A stretch of 64,000 nucleotides of DNA from Alcaligenes pakistanensis (GCF_014652815.1 NZ_BMZN01000006.1:31139-95138), one strand, 5' to 3'. Positions 34,974-44,655 are shown, counted from the stretch's first letter. The notes: a model not told the origin generated them from the letters alone. Program-made: numbers and translations.

Positions 34974-36680
34974 GTGCAAAATTCATCCATGCCGTCTTCT
35001 TCTTTTTCGTATTCCTCTTCCCTGGATCAGTTAGCCGCACAAGACAGCCAGGCGCTGGATCTGCTGTACGACCAGGAAGCACCGTTGATGCTGGCGTTAG
35101 GCCAAGCCGTTTTAGGCCGACGCATCGATGCCGAAGAGGTACTGCGCGATAGCTTCGTATTGCTGTGGAAGAATGCCGCTGGTTATGACCCCGATCTGGG
35201 CGAAGGACGCGCCTGGATTTACAGCATTTTGCGATTCAGATTGTTGGCCCGATTGCGTCAGCGTACGCAGACAGGTGATAGCAACTACGCTCTGCCCGCC
35301 ATCAAACCGCAAGCCGGTCAGCGTTTTATTCCTGCCTTGGGCAAACTGGACGGCACCAGTCAACGGGCCATGATCCACGCCTATCTGCATGGCAATAATT
35401 ACGAGCAATTAGGCCTTCAGCTGAACCGCTCACCCGCTCAATTGCGGGCCGTTGTTCAACAGGGCCTGCAACAGCTCAGCCCTTTGATCAATGAAGGGAA
35501 CGCCAGCGATCCGCGCCACGCAATCATGATTGGCGAATATACGCTGGGCCTGCTAAGCCAACATGAGCTGGCTCAGGCTCACACCTTGATGCAACAAAAT
35601 GATCAGGCTGCCCGCCTGGCCTTGGCGTGGGAACAAGCCTGGCTGGAGCTGGTGGACTGCTTGAGCCCCACCTTGCCAGCGCCAACCAGCCTGGCGCACA
35701 TTCATCACACATTGGGCTTACCCCCCCCAACGGCACGTCGTCAGGCGGGTAACAGCACCAATACGGACACCGAGACAGCCAGCAACGCTAACCCTGACAG
35801 CAGTGGCAGCACAAACACCGGCAGCACGACGGTCAAGATTGAACGCCAGGAACCCAGTATCAAAAGCAATGCACCGGCAGAGGAAACTCCAAAGCCTGAG
35901 GTGGCCGTGCGTACCGAGCCCCGCTGGTCTGCCAGCAGCTCAAGCTCCGACCATAAGGCTGATGATCACACCCCGCCCTTCCCCACCTTGTTGCGTGCCG
36001 ATTCAGACCCAGCAGCCAAAATCGCTGCGCCCGTGCCTGCAGCCGCACCAGCCGCCCCAAAAGCCGCAGACAAGAAAAAACCGGTTAAACACGATACCGA
36101 AGCAGTCACGACTGAACAGCACAAGCCAGAGCCCGCCGACACCGAAAACAAGACCCGTGGTTTTGCTGTGTCTCGCCCCCTCTTATTAGGGGGTCTGGCT
36201 GCTGCCCTTATTCTGGGACTAGTCATTGCTTTGCTTCTGAACATGAACTCAGAGCCACCGGTCAACGTCATTGAGATGAAACCGCGTCAAGCCGCCATCC
36301 TGCAGGCGCCCGGTCAATCGTCTACCCCGGCCTGGATTGCCACCGTCGACCCGCAAGGCAATGTACTGTTGGTGCCCAAAGTCAGCACAGAAGTCAAAGC
36401 GACTCAATCGGTACAACTGTGGACACACACTCCGCGTGGCACACAAATCCGTTCCTTGGGTTTGATTGATCCGAATCGCCCCATTACCGTTCCTGCCGGT
36501 TTGATCGGCACCGTGGAAGACGAGCAGATTTTTGAAATGACGCTTGAAACCGAAGGCGGCTCCAACAGCGGCGCACCAGAAGGACCTGTGCTTTATATTG
36601 GCCGCATTGTGAGCTTTGGTCAGCTGGACTCTTTGCCCAGTGCCAATAATGACCCCAGCGCAGCAGCCACGCGTTCTTAA
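34974..36680 (+). CDS. Fused ECF sigma factor and RskA-like anti-sigma factor
   Basis: A 568-residue protein. The start is GTG at 34974 or ATG at 34989, both without a good ribosome site. Residues about 16-95 resemble ECF sigma region 2 (ALDLLYDQEAPLMLALG, DAEEVLRDSFVLLWKNAAGYDPDLGEGRAWIYSILRFRLL). Residues 125-170 resemble a weak region 4 (RAMIHAYLHGNNYEQLGLQL). Residues 180-230 match the RskA anti-sigma domain (IGEYTLGLLSQHELAQAH..LALAWEQAW). A Pro/Ala/Ser-rich linker, one helix at about 399-422 and an RskA-like periplasmic domain (QAAILQAPGQSS..VPAGLIG) follow. Sigma factor and membrane anti-sigma factor are normally separate neighbouring genes. A strong terminator follows. Confidence 0.8.
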   Translation: MQNSSMPSSSFSYSSSLDQLAAQDSQALDLLYDQEAPLMLALGQAVLGRRIDAEEVLRDSFVLLWKNAAGYDPDLGEGRAWIYSILRFRLLARLRQRTQTGDSNYALPAIKPQAGQRFIPALGKLDGTSQRAMIHAYLHGNNYEQLGLQLNRSPAQLRAVVQQGLQQLSPLINEGNASDPRHAIMIGEYTLGLLSQHELAQAHTLMQQNDQAARLALAWEQAWLELVDCLSPTLPAPTSLAHIHHTLGLPPPTARRQAGNSTNTDTETASNANPDSSGSTNTGSTTVKIERQEPSIKSNAPAEETPKPEVAVRTEPRWSASSSSSDHKADDHTPPFPTLLRADSDPAAKIAAPVPAAAPAAPKAADKKKPVKHDTEAVTTEQHKPEPADTENKTRGFAVSRPLLLGGLAAALILGLVIALLLNMNSEPPVNVIEMKPRQAAILQAPGQSSTPAWIATVDPQGNVLLVPKVSTEVKATQSVQLWTHTPRGTQIRSLGLIDPNRPITVPAGLIGTVEDEQIFEMTLETEGGSNSGAPEGPVLYIGRIVSFGQLDSLPSANNDPSAAATRS

Positions 36681-36719
36681 ACACTACGGCCAGACAGACG
36701 TTCCAGCTCGTCAGTTTTC

Positions 36720-36759
36720 TTAATCACAAAGCCCGCCTCCAGGCGGGCTTTGTGATTAA
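36720..36759 (+). terminator. Strong terminator after the sigma/anti-sigma fusion gene
   Basis: A perfect 19-bp inverted repeat (arms 36720-36738 and 36741-36759, loop CC) with a GC core GCCCGCCT/AGGCGGGC followed by TTTGTG. It ends transcription rightward and could also act leftward. Confidence 0.75.
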
Positions 36760-36803
36760 AGAGCTCACGTCAATGCAGCGTCCTTCTCATCCCCGGTCCC
36801 ATG

Positions 36804-36830
36804 AAAAAGGCCGGCACCAAGGCCGACCTT
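36804..36830 (-). terminator. Terminator after merR
   Basis: AAGGCCGGC and GCCGACCTT pair with one G-T wobble across a 6-nt loop, and on the minus strand TTTTT follows. It closes the pheS-pheT-ihfA-merR unit. Confidence 0.65.
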
Positions 36831-36855
36831 ATCACTGCTGCAGAGCAATACAAAC

Positions 36856-37260
36856 CTACTGAGCCGAGCCCGGCTCAGTCATTTCCAAGGCTTGATCCAG
36901 CATGGCTTGAATCTGCCCAAGATTGGTTCGCAAAGCCTGCATTTCCTGCCCGGTCAGGCGCACTGCGGCTTCCTGATCGAAAGGCATATCCGGACCATCA
37001 CCCAGGCGATTACGCGCCCCACTGATGGTAAAGCCTTCGTCATACAGCAAACCGCGAATCCGGCGAATTAACAGCACTTCATGGTGCTGATAATAGCGTC
37101 GGTTACCGCGTCGCTTGACGGGTTTTAATTGCGTAAATTCCTGCTCCCAATAACGCAGGACATGGGGCTTGACCAGACAAAGCTCGCTGACCTCACCAAT
37201 GGTGAAGTAACGTTTGGCTGGAATAGGAGGCAAGGTCGCCGTCTTTTCGTTTGTGCTCAT
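36856..37260 (-). CDS. MerR-family regulator next to ihfA
   Basis: About 134 residues from the ATG at 37260 (a GTG lies two codons earlier). RYFTIGEVSELCLVKPHVLRYWEQEFTQLKPVKRRGNRRYYQHHEVLLIRRIRGLL is split here into the MerR helix-turn-helix and wing: YFTIGEVSEL, RYWEQEF and RRGNRRYY mark it. The C-terminal coiled segment is short. This MerR type usually follows ihfA in Proteobacteria. It has no metal-binding Cys pair of the MerR/CueR kind, so the signal is unknown. Confidence 0.88.
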   Translation of the reverse strand: MSTNEKTATLPPIPAKRYFTIGEVSELCLVKPHVLRYWEQEFTQLKPVKRRGNRRYYQHHEVLLIRRIRGLLYDEGFTISGARNRLGDGPDMPFDQEAAVRLTGQEMQALRTNLGQIQAMLDQALEMTEPGSAQ

Positions 37261-37337
37261 GGCCACTAATGCTCATCGACAATAGGAGTGATTTTACACG
37301 TTCAGTCAGGCAAAACTGTACGCAAACGTACCAGGAC

Positions 37338-37664
37338 TTAGTCCTGGTCATCCTCATCAGGTGACACAGGCGCCCCTTCGACGACGCTCTTGAGCTTTTG
37401 ACTGGCGTGAAAAGTCACAACCCGTCGCGCCGAAATCGGAATGACTTCGCCCGTCTTGGGATTACGACCCGGACGCGGGGGTTTGTCCCGGACCTGGAAA
37501 TTACCAAAGCCGGACAACTTAACTTCTACACCCTCAGCCAAGGAATCGCGGATCTCAGCAAAAAAGGTATCCACAATATCTTTGGCTTCACGTTTATTCA
37601 AGCCAACACGCTCAAACAAGAGTTCGGCCAAATCCGCCTTGGTCAACGTACGCTCTACGTTCAT
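37338..37664 (-). CDS. ihfA: Integration host factor alpha subunit
   Basis: A 108-residue HU/IHF-family protein. [71 protein letters not shown] are the canonical IHF-alpha features, including the Pro at the tip of the DNA-bending arm. The C-terminal acidic tail (PDEDDQD) is longer than E. coli's. It starts 9 bp after pheT ends on this strand, the usual pheST-ihfA order. Confidence 0.95.
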   Translation of the reverse strand: MNVERTLTKADLAELLFERVGLNKREAKDIVDTFFAEIRDSLAEGVEVKLSGFGNFQVRDKPPRPGRNPKTGEVIPISARRVVTFHASQKLKSVVEGAPVSPDEDDQD

Positions 37665-37673
37665 TGTGTCTCC

Positions 37674-40079
37674 TTATGCCCTTGCCCGCGCACCATGCGC
37701 AGACACCAGTGCCGCCAACAATACCTGCAGGCATTGCTCGACACGCTCATCGTCCAGCGTGGTGGCGCTGTCTTGCAGCCAGAAGCGAATCGCCAGACTC
37801 TTTTCCGATGCATCGTTCTTATCGCGCCAGACGTCAAACAACTGAATGTCTTTGACGATAGCCGCTTGTTCTGCGCTGCTACGCACCTTGTTCAAGGTAT
37901 CGAGCACAGCTTGATAGGATACGTCTTTATCCAGCCAAACCGCTAGATCTCGTTGCACCACAGGCTGCTTGGATATTTCTTGTGCGTGAACCACTTCGTC
38001 GTAGGAAATAGCGTCCACATCCAGCTCAAAGACCACGGGAGCTTGATTAAAGCCAAACTCGCTTAACCACTGAGGATGGATTTCACCAATCCAGCCTATG
38101 GTTTTACCATCCAGAATCACACTGGCGCTACGACCTGGGTGTAAAGCCGGATGAGCCTGAGGCTCGAATCGCACGTCTGCTGCGCGACGGCCCAACAAGG
38201 TTTCCAGGTCGCGTTTGACATCAAAGAAGTCAACCGGACGATCAGGCTGGCCCCATTGCTCTGTATACACAGGGCCCCAGGCAGCAGCCGCGATGCGGTT
38301 GGGCTGATGGATACCAGCTACAGTCAAAGGACCATTTTCCTGACTGGCGTCGCGCATGAAAACACGACCGAATTCAAACACGCGCACACGCGACTGACGG
38401 CGGTTGGCGTTACGTTCAATATTGGCCAGCAGACCGGGAATCAGGCTGGTACGCATCACTGCCAATTGGCTGGCAATGGGGTTCAGCAAACGGATAGGAT
38501 CGGCATGCCCGTTAATGTCTTTTTCCCAGGACTCCTGCACAAAGGAGAAGTTGATCACTTCCTGGTAATCCTGGGCGGCCAGCACAGCACGCAAAGCATG
38601 TGGACCGCGCAGGGTTTCGCTAGGCACGCGAATTTCTGCTGCCGCTACCGGAGGCAGATCAGGAATGTTTTCAAAACCATAAATACGGGCGACTTCCTCG
38701 ATCAGATCCTCTTCGATGGTCAAATCGAAACGGAAGCTGGGAGGCGTCACGGTAAATACACCCTCATTGACCGAAAAGCTCAGGCCCAACAGGGTAAAAA
38801 TGCTTTCAACCTGCTTTTGATCCAACGGGATACCCAGAACACGGCGGCAACGATCCAGACGCATGGCAACGGGCTTGCGCTCTGGTAGAGCCACAACCTG
38901 ATCGTCCATAGGACCAGCCTGACCACCGCAGATTTCCAGGATCAGAGCCGTTGTGCGCTCCAGATGCGGGGTGATGGAATCAAAGTCCACACCACGCTCA
39001 AAGCGGTGGCTGGCATCCGAAGAGAACTTGTAGCGACGCGCACGGCCCATGATGGCTTCTGGCCACCAGAACGCGCCTTCCAGATAGACGTCGCTAGTAT
39101 CCAGGGTGACTGCGCTTTGCTCACCACCCATAATGCCGGCCATGCTCTGAGGCACGTCGTTAACAGTGATGACACCGACATCGGTATCCAGCTCTACATT
39201 CAAGCCACTTAGCAGTTCCAGCTGTTCGCCCTTACGCGCCCAGCGCACTTCCAGACCGGCTTGCACATGCTGCAAATCAAACACATGGGTAGGACGACCC
39301 AGTTCCAGCATGACGTAATTGGAGATGTCCACCAAAGCGGAAATCGAACGCTGACCGCTACGCTCCAGACGACTTTTCATCCAGTCTGGTGTCTTGGCGC
39401 GTGCATTCACGCCACGGATCACGCGACCAGCAAAACGGCCACACAAATCGGCGTCTTTGATAGTCACTGAAACGCGATCATCAATCGTGACAGGAACAGG
39501 AGTGAAATCTGGCAAAGTCAGTGGCTCGCCAGTCAACGCAGCCACCTCACGCGCCACACCCAGGACCGACAGACAGTCAGCACGGTTAGGCGTTAACTTC
39601 AATTCAATGATCTGATCGTCCAGATCCAGCAGTTCACGCAGGCTCTGCCCCACCGGCGCATCCGCATCCAGTACCAGCAAGCCATCGTGATCCTGGGACA
39701 AGCCCAGTTCACGGCCCGAACACAACATGCCGGCGGATTCTACGCCACGCATTTTGACCGGACCAATTTTCATGCCACCCGGCAATTCTGCACCGACACG
39801 AGCCACAGGAATCTTGATGCCCTGTGCTGCATTAGGTGCACCGCACACAATTTGCAGCAGCGTACCCGAGCCATCATCGACCTGGCACACGCGCAGACGG
39901 TCAGCGTCGGGATGAGGGGCGATCTCGGCGATCAAACCCACCACCACGTTTTCAAAGGCAGGCGCGGCGGCTTGAATTTCTTCAACCTCCAAGCCAGCCA
40001 TAGTCAGCTGGTGACCCAGTTCTTCAGTTCCCAGTTTGGGATTCACAAAGCGGCGCAGCCACGATTCGGAAAATAACAT
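37674..40079 (-). CDS. pheT: Phenylalanyl-tRNA synthetase beta subunit
   Basis: An 801-residue subunit. The N-terminal EMAP/OB-type region (VVVGLIAEIAPHPDADRLRVCQVD), the B3/B4 editing domain (LGVAREVAALTG; RVIRGVNARAKTPDWMKSRL), the B5 region (LDRCRRVLGIPLDQ) and the C-terminal anticodon-binding FDX-ACB domain (QPVVQRDLAVWLDKDVSY) are in order. With PheS it forms the (alpha-beta)2 enzyme that charges tRNA-Phe and edits Tyr errors. Gap to pheS is 77 bp. Confidence 0.97.
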   Translation of the reverse strand: MLFSESWLRRFVNPKLGTEELGHQLTMAGLEVEEIQAAAPAFENVVVGLIAEIAPHPDADRLRVCQVDDGSGTLLQIVCGAPNAAQGIKIPVARVGAELPGGMKIGPVKMRGVESAGMLCSGRELGLSQDHDGLLVLDADAPVGQSLRELLDLDDQIIELKLTPNRADCLSVLGVAREVAALTGEPLTLPDFTPVPVTIDDRVSVTIKDADLCGRFAGRVIRGVNARAKTPDWMKSRLERSGQRSISALVDISNYVMLELGRPTHVFDLQHVQAGLEVRWARKGEQLELLSGLNVELDTDVGVITVNDVPQSMAGIMGGEQSAVTLDTSDVYLEGAFWWPEAIMGRARRYKFSSDASHRFERGVDFDSITPHLERTTALILEICGGQAGPMDDQVVALPERKPVAMRLDRCRRVLGIPLDQKQVESIFTLLGLSFSVNEGVFTVTPPSFRFDLTIEEDLIEEVARIYGFENIPDLPPVAAAEIRVPSETLRGPHALRAVLAAQDYQEVINFSFVQESWEKDINGHADPIRLLNPIASQLAVMRTSLIPGLLANIERNANRRQSRVRVFEFGRVFMRDASQENGPLTVAGIHQPNRIAAAAWGPVYTEQWGQPDRPVDFFDVKRDLETLLGRRAADVRFEPQAHPALHPGRSASVILDGKTIGWIGEIHPQWLSEFGFNQAPVVFELDVDAISYDEVVHAQEISKQPVVQRDLAVWLDKDVSYQAVLDTLNKVRSSAEQAAIVKDIQLFDVWRDKNDASEKSLAIRFWLQDSATTLDDERVEQCLQVLLAALVSAHGARARA

Positions 40080-40156
40080 GATGCAAAGATGGAGACGATA
40101 AACGGCATATATCGGAACCGACCGGACCTAAGAGGTCCGGCGGCGCGAAGTAGGAA

Positions 40157-41179
40157 TTAACGATTGAACTGCTTCAAAAAGCGCAGGTCGCCTTCAAAAA
40201 ACTGGCGTAAATCGTTAACACCATAGCGCAACATAGTCAGGCGCTCCAATCCGGAACCAAAGGCGAAACCGATGTAACGCTCTGGGTCCAAACCGAAATT
40301 GCGCACCACTTGCGGGTGAACCTGCCCTGAGCCAGAGATCTCCAGCCAGCGGCCCTTGTTAGGACCGGAGGAGAACATCATGTCAATCTCAGCAGATGGT
40401 TCGGTAAAGGGGAAAAAAGAGGGTCGAAAGCGCACAACCAGATCATCGCTTTCAAAAAAGGCGCGCAGGAAATTAGTGTAGACGCCTTTCAGATCTGCAA
40501 AGGAGATATTCTCGGCAATCCACAACCCTTCCACTTGATGGAACATGGGCGAGTGGGTGGCATCACTATCAACACGATAGGTGCGGCCGGGAGCAATCAC
40601 TTTGATCGGCGCCTGGTTCATGCGGGCGTAACGCACCTGCATGGGGCTGGTATGCGTGCGCAACAAATACGGTTCGCCGGTTTCGTCCTGCATATCCACA
40701 TAAAAAGTGTCATGCATGGAACGGGCGGGATGGTTTTCAGGGCTGTTCAAGGCCGTGAAGTTGGTCCAGTCGTTTTCAATTTCGGGGCCGTCAGCCACTT
40801 CAAAACCGATAGAGCGAAAAATGGCTTCGACACGTTGCCAAGTCTGGATAACCGGGTGAATACCACCGGTTCCGCGACCACGGCCAGGCAAAGTCACATC
40901 AATCTGCTCTTGAGCCAGACGTTGGTTCAATTGCTCTACCGCCAAGGCAGCACGACGATCATTCAGCAAATCTTCAATTTGGCGCTTGAGCACGTTAATG
41001 CTGGCACCGGCTGCTTTTTTCTGCTCCGGCTCCATCTGGGCAAGGCCTTTCATCAAGGCGGTGATCGCACCTTGTTTACCCAAAAATCGGGCTTTGGCAT
41101 TTTCCAGCGAGGCGGCGTCCTGAGACTGCTCAAATAAATCCCGTGCTTGGGCAATAAGATCGTCGTGGGAGGAAGTCAT
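40157..41179 (-). CDS. pheS: Phenylalanyl-tRNA synthetase alpha subunit
   Basis: A 340-residue class II synthetase subunit. The N-terminal coiled coil (about residues 1-85) is followed by motif 1 ([17 protein letters not shown]), motif 2 ([29 protein letters not shown]) and motif 3 ([17 protein letters not shown]). [11 protein letters not shown] is the usual lead-in. It makes phenylalanyl-adenylate and transfers it to tRNA-Phe. It is 71 bp downstream of rplT, with a hairpin between. Confidence 0.97.
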   Translation of the reverse strand: MTSSHDDLIAQARDLFEQSQDAASLENAKARFLGKQGAITALMKGLAQMEPEQKKAAGASINVLKRQIEDLLNDRRAALAVEQLNQRLAQEQIDVTLPGRGRGTGGIHPVIQTWQRVEAIFRSIGFEVADGPEIENDWTNFTALNSPENHPARSMHDTFYVDMQDETGEPYLLRTHTSPMQVRYARMNQAPIKVIAPGRTYRVDSDATHSPMFHQVEGLWIAENISFADLKGVYTNFLRAFFESDDLVVRFRPSFFPFTEPSAEIDMMFSSGPNKGRWLEISGSGQVHPQVVRNFGLDPERYIGFAFGSGLERLTMLRYGVNDLRQFFEGDLRFLKQFNR

Positions 41180-41193
41180 GGCGTGTTACTTTC

Positions 41194-41226
41194 CAAAAAC
41201 AAACGGAGCCCCAAAGGCCCCGTTTG
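41194..41226 (-). terminator. Hairpin between rplT and pheS
   Basis: CAAACGG and CCGTTTG (41200-41206 and 41220-41226) with an inner GCC/GGC pair form a hairpin, and on the minus strand GTTTTTGG follows. In E. coli a terminator-attenuator lies at the same place. No leader peptide rich in Phe is visible here, so partial termination is likelier. Confidence 0.55.
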
Positions 41227-41249
41227 TGAACTATACAGTCAGATACCGC

Positions 41250-41609
41250 TTAAGCAGCCAGAGCGTTCTTAGCCTGTGCAACAACAGCAGCAAAACCTGC
41301 TTTGTCTTTAACAGCCAAGTCAGCCAGAACCTTACGATCCAAAGCGATAGAGGCTTTGTTCAGGCCGGCGATAAACTGGCTGTAGCTCATGTCCAGTTCA
41401 CGGCAAGCTGCGTTGATACGGGTAATCCACAGCGAGCGGAATACACGTTTCTTGTTACGGCGGTCACGGTAGGCATACTGGCCTGCCTTCATGACAGCCT
41501 GTTTGGCTACACGGAATACATTACCGCGGCGACCGCGAAAACCTTTAGCTTGGGCAATTACTTTTTTGTGGCGTGCGCGTGCGTTAACACCGCGTTTTAC
41601 TCGTGACAT
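41250..41609 (-). CDS. rplT: 50S ribosomal protein L20
   Basis: A 119-residue basic protein with the L20 pattern [56 protein letters not shown]. It assembles early on 23S rRNA and in many bacteria represses its own operon by binding the rpmI leader. It follows rpmI at 16 bp. Confidence 0.97.
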   Translation of the reverse strand: MSRVKRGVNARARHKKVIAQAKGFRGRRGNVFRVAKQAVMKAGQYAYRDRRNKKRVFRSLWITRINAACRELDMSYSQFIAGLNKASIALDRKVLADLAVKDKAGFAAVVAQAKNALAA

Positions 41610-41625
41610 GTTCGATTCTCCCTAA

Positions 41626-41823
41626 TCAAGCGAAAGGCATCATTGCTTTTACGGAAGCAACGTCGGCTTTATGAACCTGGACGGTACCGCGCAATTGACG
41701 TTTGTTCTTGGTCGTCTTCTTAGTCAGAATGTGACGCTTGAACGCTTGGCCCCGCTTGATGGAACCGCTACCACGAACCACAAAGCGCTTGGAGGCGCTT
41801 TTTTTGGTTTTCATTTTAGGCAT
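41626..41823 (-). CDS. rpmI: 50S ribosomal protein L35
   Basis: A 65-residue basic protein with the L35 pattern [44 protein letters not shown]. It is the first gene after a dedicated promoter, since infC lies about 9 kb away. The leader of about 120 nt could hold an L20 site, but I could not fold it reliably. Confidence 0.96.
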   Translation of the reverse strand: MPKMKTKKSASKRFVVRGSGSIKRGQAFKRHILTKKTTKNKRQLRGTVQVHKADVASVKAMMPFA

Positions 41824-41957
41824 GAAATTACTCGACTAATTTATGTCTGCGGGTGGCCGGCCTTGGAAGCTGGCTGGCACTTGTATGACCCAAAACAGGC
41901 ACTTATTTTTTTCTTTACCCGCTGCCAGAGCAGACTCAAACAGGGGAAAAGCCCTTG

Positions 41958-41987
41958 ATTATAGAGTGATTCCCGGGAAATTGTCTA
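41958..41987 (-). promoter_or_regulatory. Predicted promoter of rpmI-rplT-pheST
   Basis: On the minus strand TAGACA (41987-41982) and a perfect TATAAT (41963-41958) are 18 bp apart. It gives rpmI its own start in a genome where infC is not upstream. The leader to the rpmI ATG is about 125 nt. Confidence 0.6.
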
Positions 41988-42246
41988 GATATCAAAGGGA
42001 TTTTTTACCGTCTAACAAGGTCCGTGATGAGATCAAAGTTAGGCAGCTTGGCTACCGCCCCTACCCTGATCCCTGTTTTGACCAAGGGAATACCTCTTGC
42101 AAGCCCTTTAGCGGCAACGCTAACGCTATAAGGCACAGACTTGGCACTCCCAGTCGATAAAACAACAAACTGACGGACTCCCCTTCTCCAATCCGCTGCA
42201 CGCCTTGCTCAACAGTAGGCTAACTCCCCACTCTTGCCCATATGAA
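41988..42246. other. Intergenic region between comM and rpmI promoter
   Basis: About 260 bp after the comM stop (both on the minus strand). It contains no credible gene, and no clear hairpin with a T tract was found after comM. Confidence 0.3.
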
Positions 42247-43767
42247 TTACGGCAAATCAGGGCGAAACTGCAAGGCCTCTGCGATATGAGGGCGAGCAAT
42301 CTGATGCCCCCCTGCCAAATCTGCAATCGTGCGTGCCACCCGCAGCACTCTACCCTGCACTCTTTCTGACCAGTGCCAACGCTGCCGCGCACTGTTCAGC
42401 AGTTGCACAGCCCCCTCAGACAAAACACTATGTTCGCGAAGGCAGGCAACTGATATGCGTGCATTACTGGCTCTCTGGCGGCTGGCTTGTATTGCCCTCG
42501 CCTCCTGCACCCGTTCCCTTACCTGACTGGATGCCGATGCAGCTTGGTCGCGCTCCGGGTCGGACTCACTCATCGTCACCAGCAGATCAATTCTGTCTAA
42601 CATGGGACCCGATAAGCGTTGCCGGTAAAGCTCACGCTGGCCTGGAGAGCAACGACAAGGCCTATGACGGCTCGCCGCCCACCCACATGGACAAGGGTTC
42701 ATGGCAGCTACAAATTGAAATTGGGCCGGAAAGACCGCTTGCTTCTGAGCCCGTGAAATACGCACGCAGCCTTGCTCCAGAGGCTCACGCAAAGCCTCCA
42801 GTGACCGGCGACTAAATTCTGGCAGCTCGTCCAGAAACAATACACCGTGATGAGCCAGGGACACCTCGCCCGGCCGGGGTCGACTGCCCCCACCGATCAG
42901 GGCAGGAGTGGACACACTGTGATGGGGAGCGCGGAATGGCGGCCGCCTGCTAAAAAAATCCTGCTCTTGCACAAAAGAGTACAAAGCAGCCACTTCCAGT
43001 TGGGCATATCGATCTAAATCAGGTAACAAACCCGGCAAGCGCTGTGCCAGCATGGTCTTACCTACACCCGGTGAGCCATTAAGCAGAAGACTGTGACCAC
43101 CCGCAGCGGCTACCTCCAAGGCCCGGCAAGCCAGGGACTGTCCCAGTACGTCGGACAAGCAGAGCTGTTGGTCCGCGTTCTGCTCGGGCCAAGACCTGGG
43201 CGCAGTCTGCTCCAGCTCGGTATCACCACGTAGATAGGCTGCTGCTTCAGCCAGGCTGGCAACACCACGCACATGCAAATCCGGTACATGAGCCGCAATT
43301 TCGGCACTCTGCGCAGGCAGAAGCAAACAAAGCTCGGGATGCTGACGAGCCATACCCAAAGCAATCGTCAGGGCGCTTTGAACAGGAACAACAGCCCCCG
43401 TCAACGACAGCTCCCCCGCCATTACGTAACGCTCCAGGCCTGTGAGTGCCTGCTCCCGCTGCTTGTCATCCGGGCGGCTAAGCTGGCCACTGGCCAATAA
43501 AATTGCCAACGCTACCGGCAGATCAAAACGCCCTGACTCCTTAGGCAGATCAGCCGGCGCCAGATTGATGGTTAGACGGGCTGCAGGAAAGTCAAAACCA
43601 CTGGCTTGCAAGGCAGAGCGCACACGCTCACGGCTTTCCCGTATCCCCGCATCCGGTAATCCAACGATATGAAAGGCCGGTAAACCGGGTGCCACATGCG
43701 CTTCAACACGCACATCAATAAAATCCAGGCCCGACAAGGCGCAACTGTTCAAGACGGCCAAGGACAT
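42247..43767 (-). CDS. comM: ComM/YifB AAA+ helicase
   Basis: About 506 residues. The ATG at 43767 is preferred, with GGGAAGGG upstream. The N-terminal Lon-like ChlI domain has HVAPGLPAFHIVGLPDAGIRESRERVRSAL and KESGRFDLPVALAIL. The AAA+ part has Walker A NGSPGVGKTMLAQRLPGLLP, split here as GSPGVGKT, and Walker B VLFLDELPEF. The Mg-chelatase-like C-terminus has ARVARTIADLAGG-type IADLAGG. ComM drives branch migration of single-stranded DNA during natural transformation and homologous recombination. A TM-like zinc motif (MNPCPCGW) is present as usual. Confidence 0.93.
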   Translation of the reverse strand: MSLAVLNSCALSGLDFIDVRVEAHVAPGLPAFHIVGLPDAGIRESRERVRSALQASGFDFPAARLTINLAPADLPKESGRFDLPVALAILLASGQLSRPDDKQREQALTGLERYVMAGELSLTGAVVPVQSALTIALGMARQHPELCLLLPAQSAEIAAHVPDLHVRGVASLAEAAAYLRGDTELEQTAPRSWPEQNADQQLCLSDVLGQSLACRALEVAAAGGHSLLLNGSPGVGKTMLAQRLPGLLPDLDRYAQLEVAALYSFVQEQDFFSRRPPFRAPHHSVSTPALIGGGSRPRPGEVSLAHHGVLFLDELPEFSRRSLEALREPLEQGCVRISRAQKQAVFPAQFQFVAAMNPCPCGWAASRHRPCRCSPGQRELYRQRLSGPMLDRIDLLVTMSESDPERDQAASASSQVRERVQEARAIQASRQRASNARISVACLREHSVLSEGAVQLLNSARQRWHWSERVQGRVLRVARTIADLAGGHQIARPHIAEALQFRPDLP

Positions 43768-43871
43768 GTGCCCTTCCCCTTTTACACTCAAACAGTCAGT
43801 CTGCCTGTGGAGGACCTGAAGCTCTACAGATCAGCCATCAAACAGCACAGAGCACTTATACGTAAGCGCTG

Positions 43872-44549
43872 TTATTGCACCATCACGCCCATAGAGCTGA
43901 CCAGTTGAACAGCCTGGTCGACAGACAGACAAGCACCCTGAAAGGAATGATTCAGATCGTATAAGGTAATGCTGCCTAATTCGACACTGCGCAAATCCGC
44001 GCCTTTGAGGTTCACTCCCCGCAGACTGGCACCGCGTAAGCTGCCACCATCAAAAACAGTATCCTGGAAATTACAGCCACCTAAATCCGCATCAGAAAAA
44101 TCCAGTTGCACCAGAGTTTGTTTGCGAAAATTAATGGCACGTAAGGTAGTGCCGACCAGCTTGCAATTGCGCAATGTCACCTCCAAGCCCTGCGTCTCGT
44201 TAAAAACGGCCCCACTTAGTTTGGAGTCTTCAATATGCAGTGCTGCAATCCGTGCACGCACCCATTTGCTCAAGTGCAGATCACAGACCTCGAAGCGGGC
44301 GTTACTTAAGTCAGTCAGACTGAAATCTACACGACCCATTTTGCAACGTTGCCAAACGGTGTCCTGCAGTTTCGAGCGTGTCAGCCGCGTATCCAGAAAA
44401 CTGCAGCCGGAGAAACGCAGCCCCTCCAGAACCAGACCCGACAAATCCTCTTCATCGAAGGTACAGTTTTCAAAACTCAACGACGCTTGGTGTGAGGCTA
44501 AGAGATCGACCAGTCCATCACGGCTCACCTGGGTATTACTGATAAGCAT
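43872..44549 (-). CDS. Pentapeptide-repeat protein
   Basis: About 225 residues. The ATG at 44549 is preferred, since AAAGGA is 8-9 bp upstream; ATG 44561 is the alternative. Repeats of the A(D/N)LXX type run through most of the protein: FENCTFDEEDLSGLVLEG, LDFSDADLGGCNFQDTVFD, and RGASLRGVNLKGADLRSVEL. They form a right-handed beta-helix. Such proteins can mimic DNA or be type III secretion-related effectors, but there is no signal of either here. A terminator of the MFS gene lies just before its start. Function is unknown. Confidence 0.8.
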   Translation of the reverse strand: MLISNTQVSRDGLVDLLASHQASLSFENCTFDEEDLSGLVLEGLRFSGCSFLDTRLTRSKLQDTVWQRCKMGRVDFSLTDLSNARFEVCDLHLSKWVRARIAALHIEDSKLSGAVFNETQGLEVTLRNCKLVGTTLRAINFRKQTLVQLDFSDADLGGCNFQDTVFDGGSLRGASLRGVNLKGADLRSVELGSITLYDLNHSFQGACLSVDQAVQLVSSMGVMVQ

Positions 44550-44569
44550 ACTGCGGCACATCCTTTCAA

Positions 44570-44602
44570 AAAACAAAGCCAGCGTGGGCAAACTCGCTGG
44601 CT
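44570..44602 (-). terminator. Terminator after the MFS gene
   Basis: AGCCAGCG and CGCTGGCT (44577-44584, 44595-44602) form an 8-bp stem, and on the minus strand TTTGTTTTTT follows. It precedes the pentapeptide gene's ribosome site. Confidence 0.75.
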
Positions 44603-44655
44603 CTTGCTGATACTTGATGGCGTAACTCTTTACACCTCATCCAAAATCGCAACAT

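Noticed and set aside
42126-42392. Short frames after comM
   Set aside because: They overlap comM or lack start signals; nothing else supports them.
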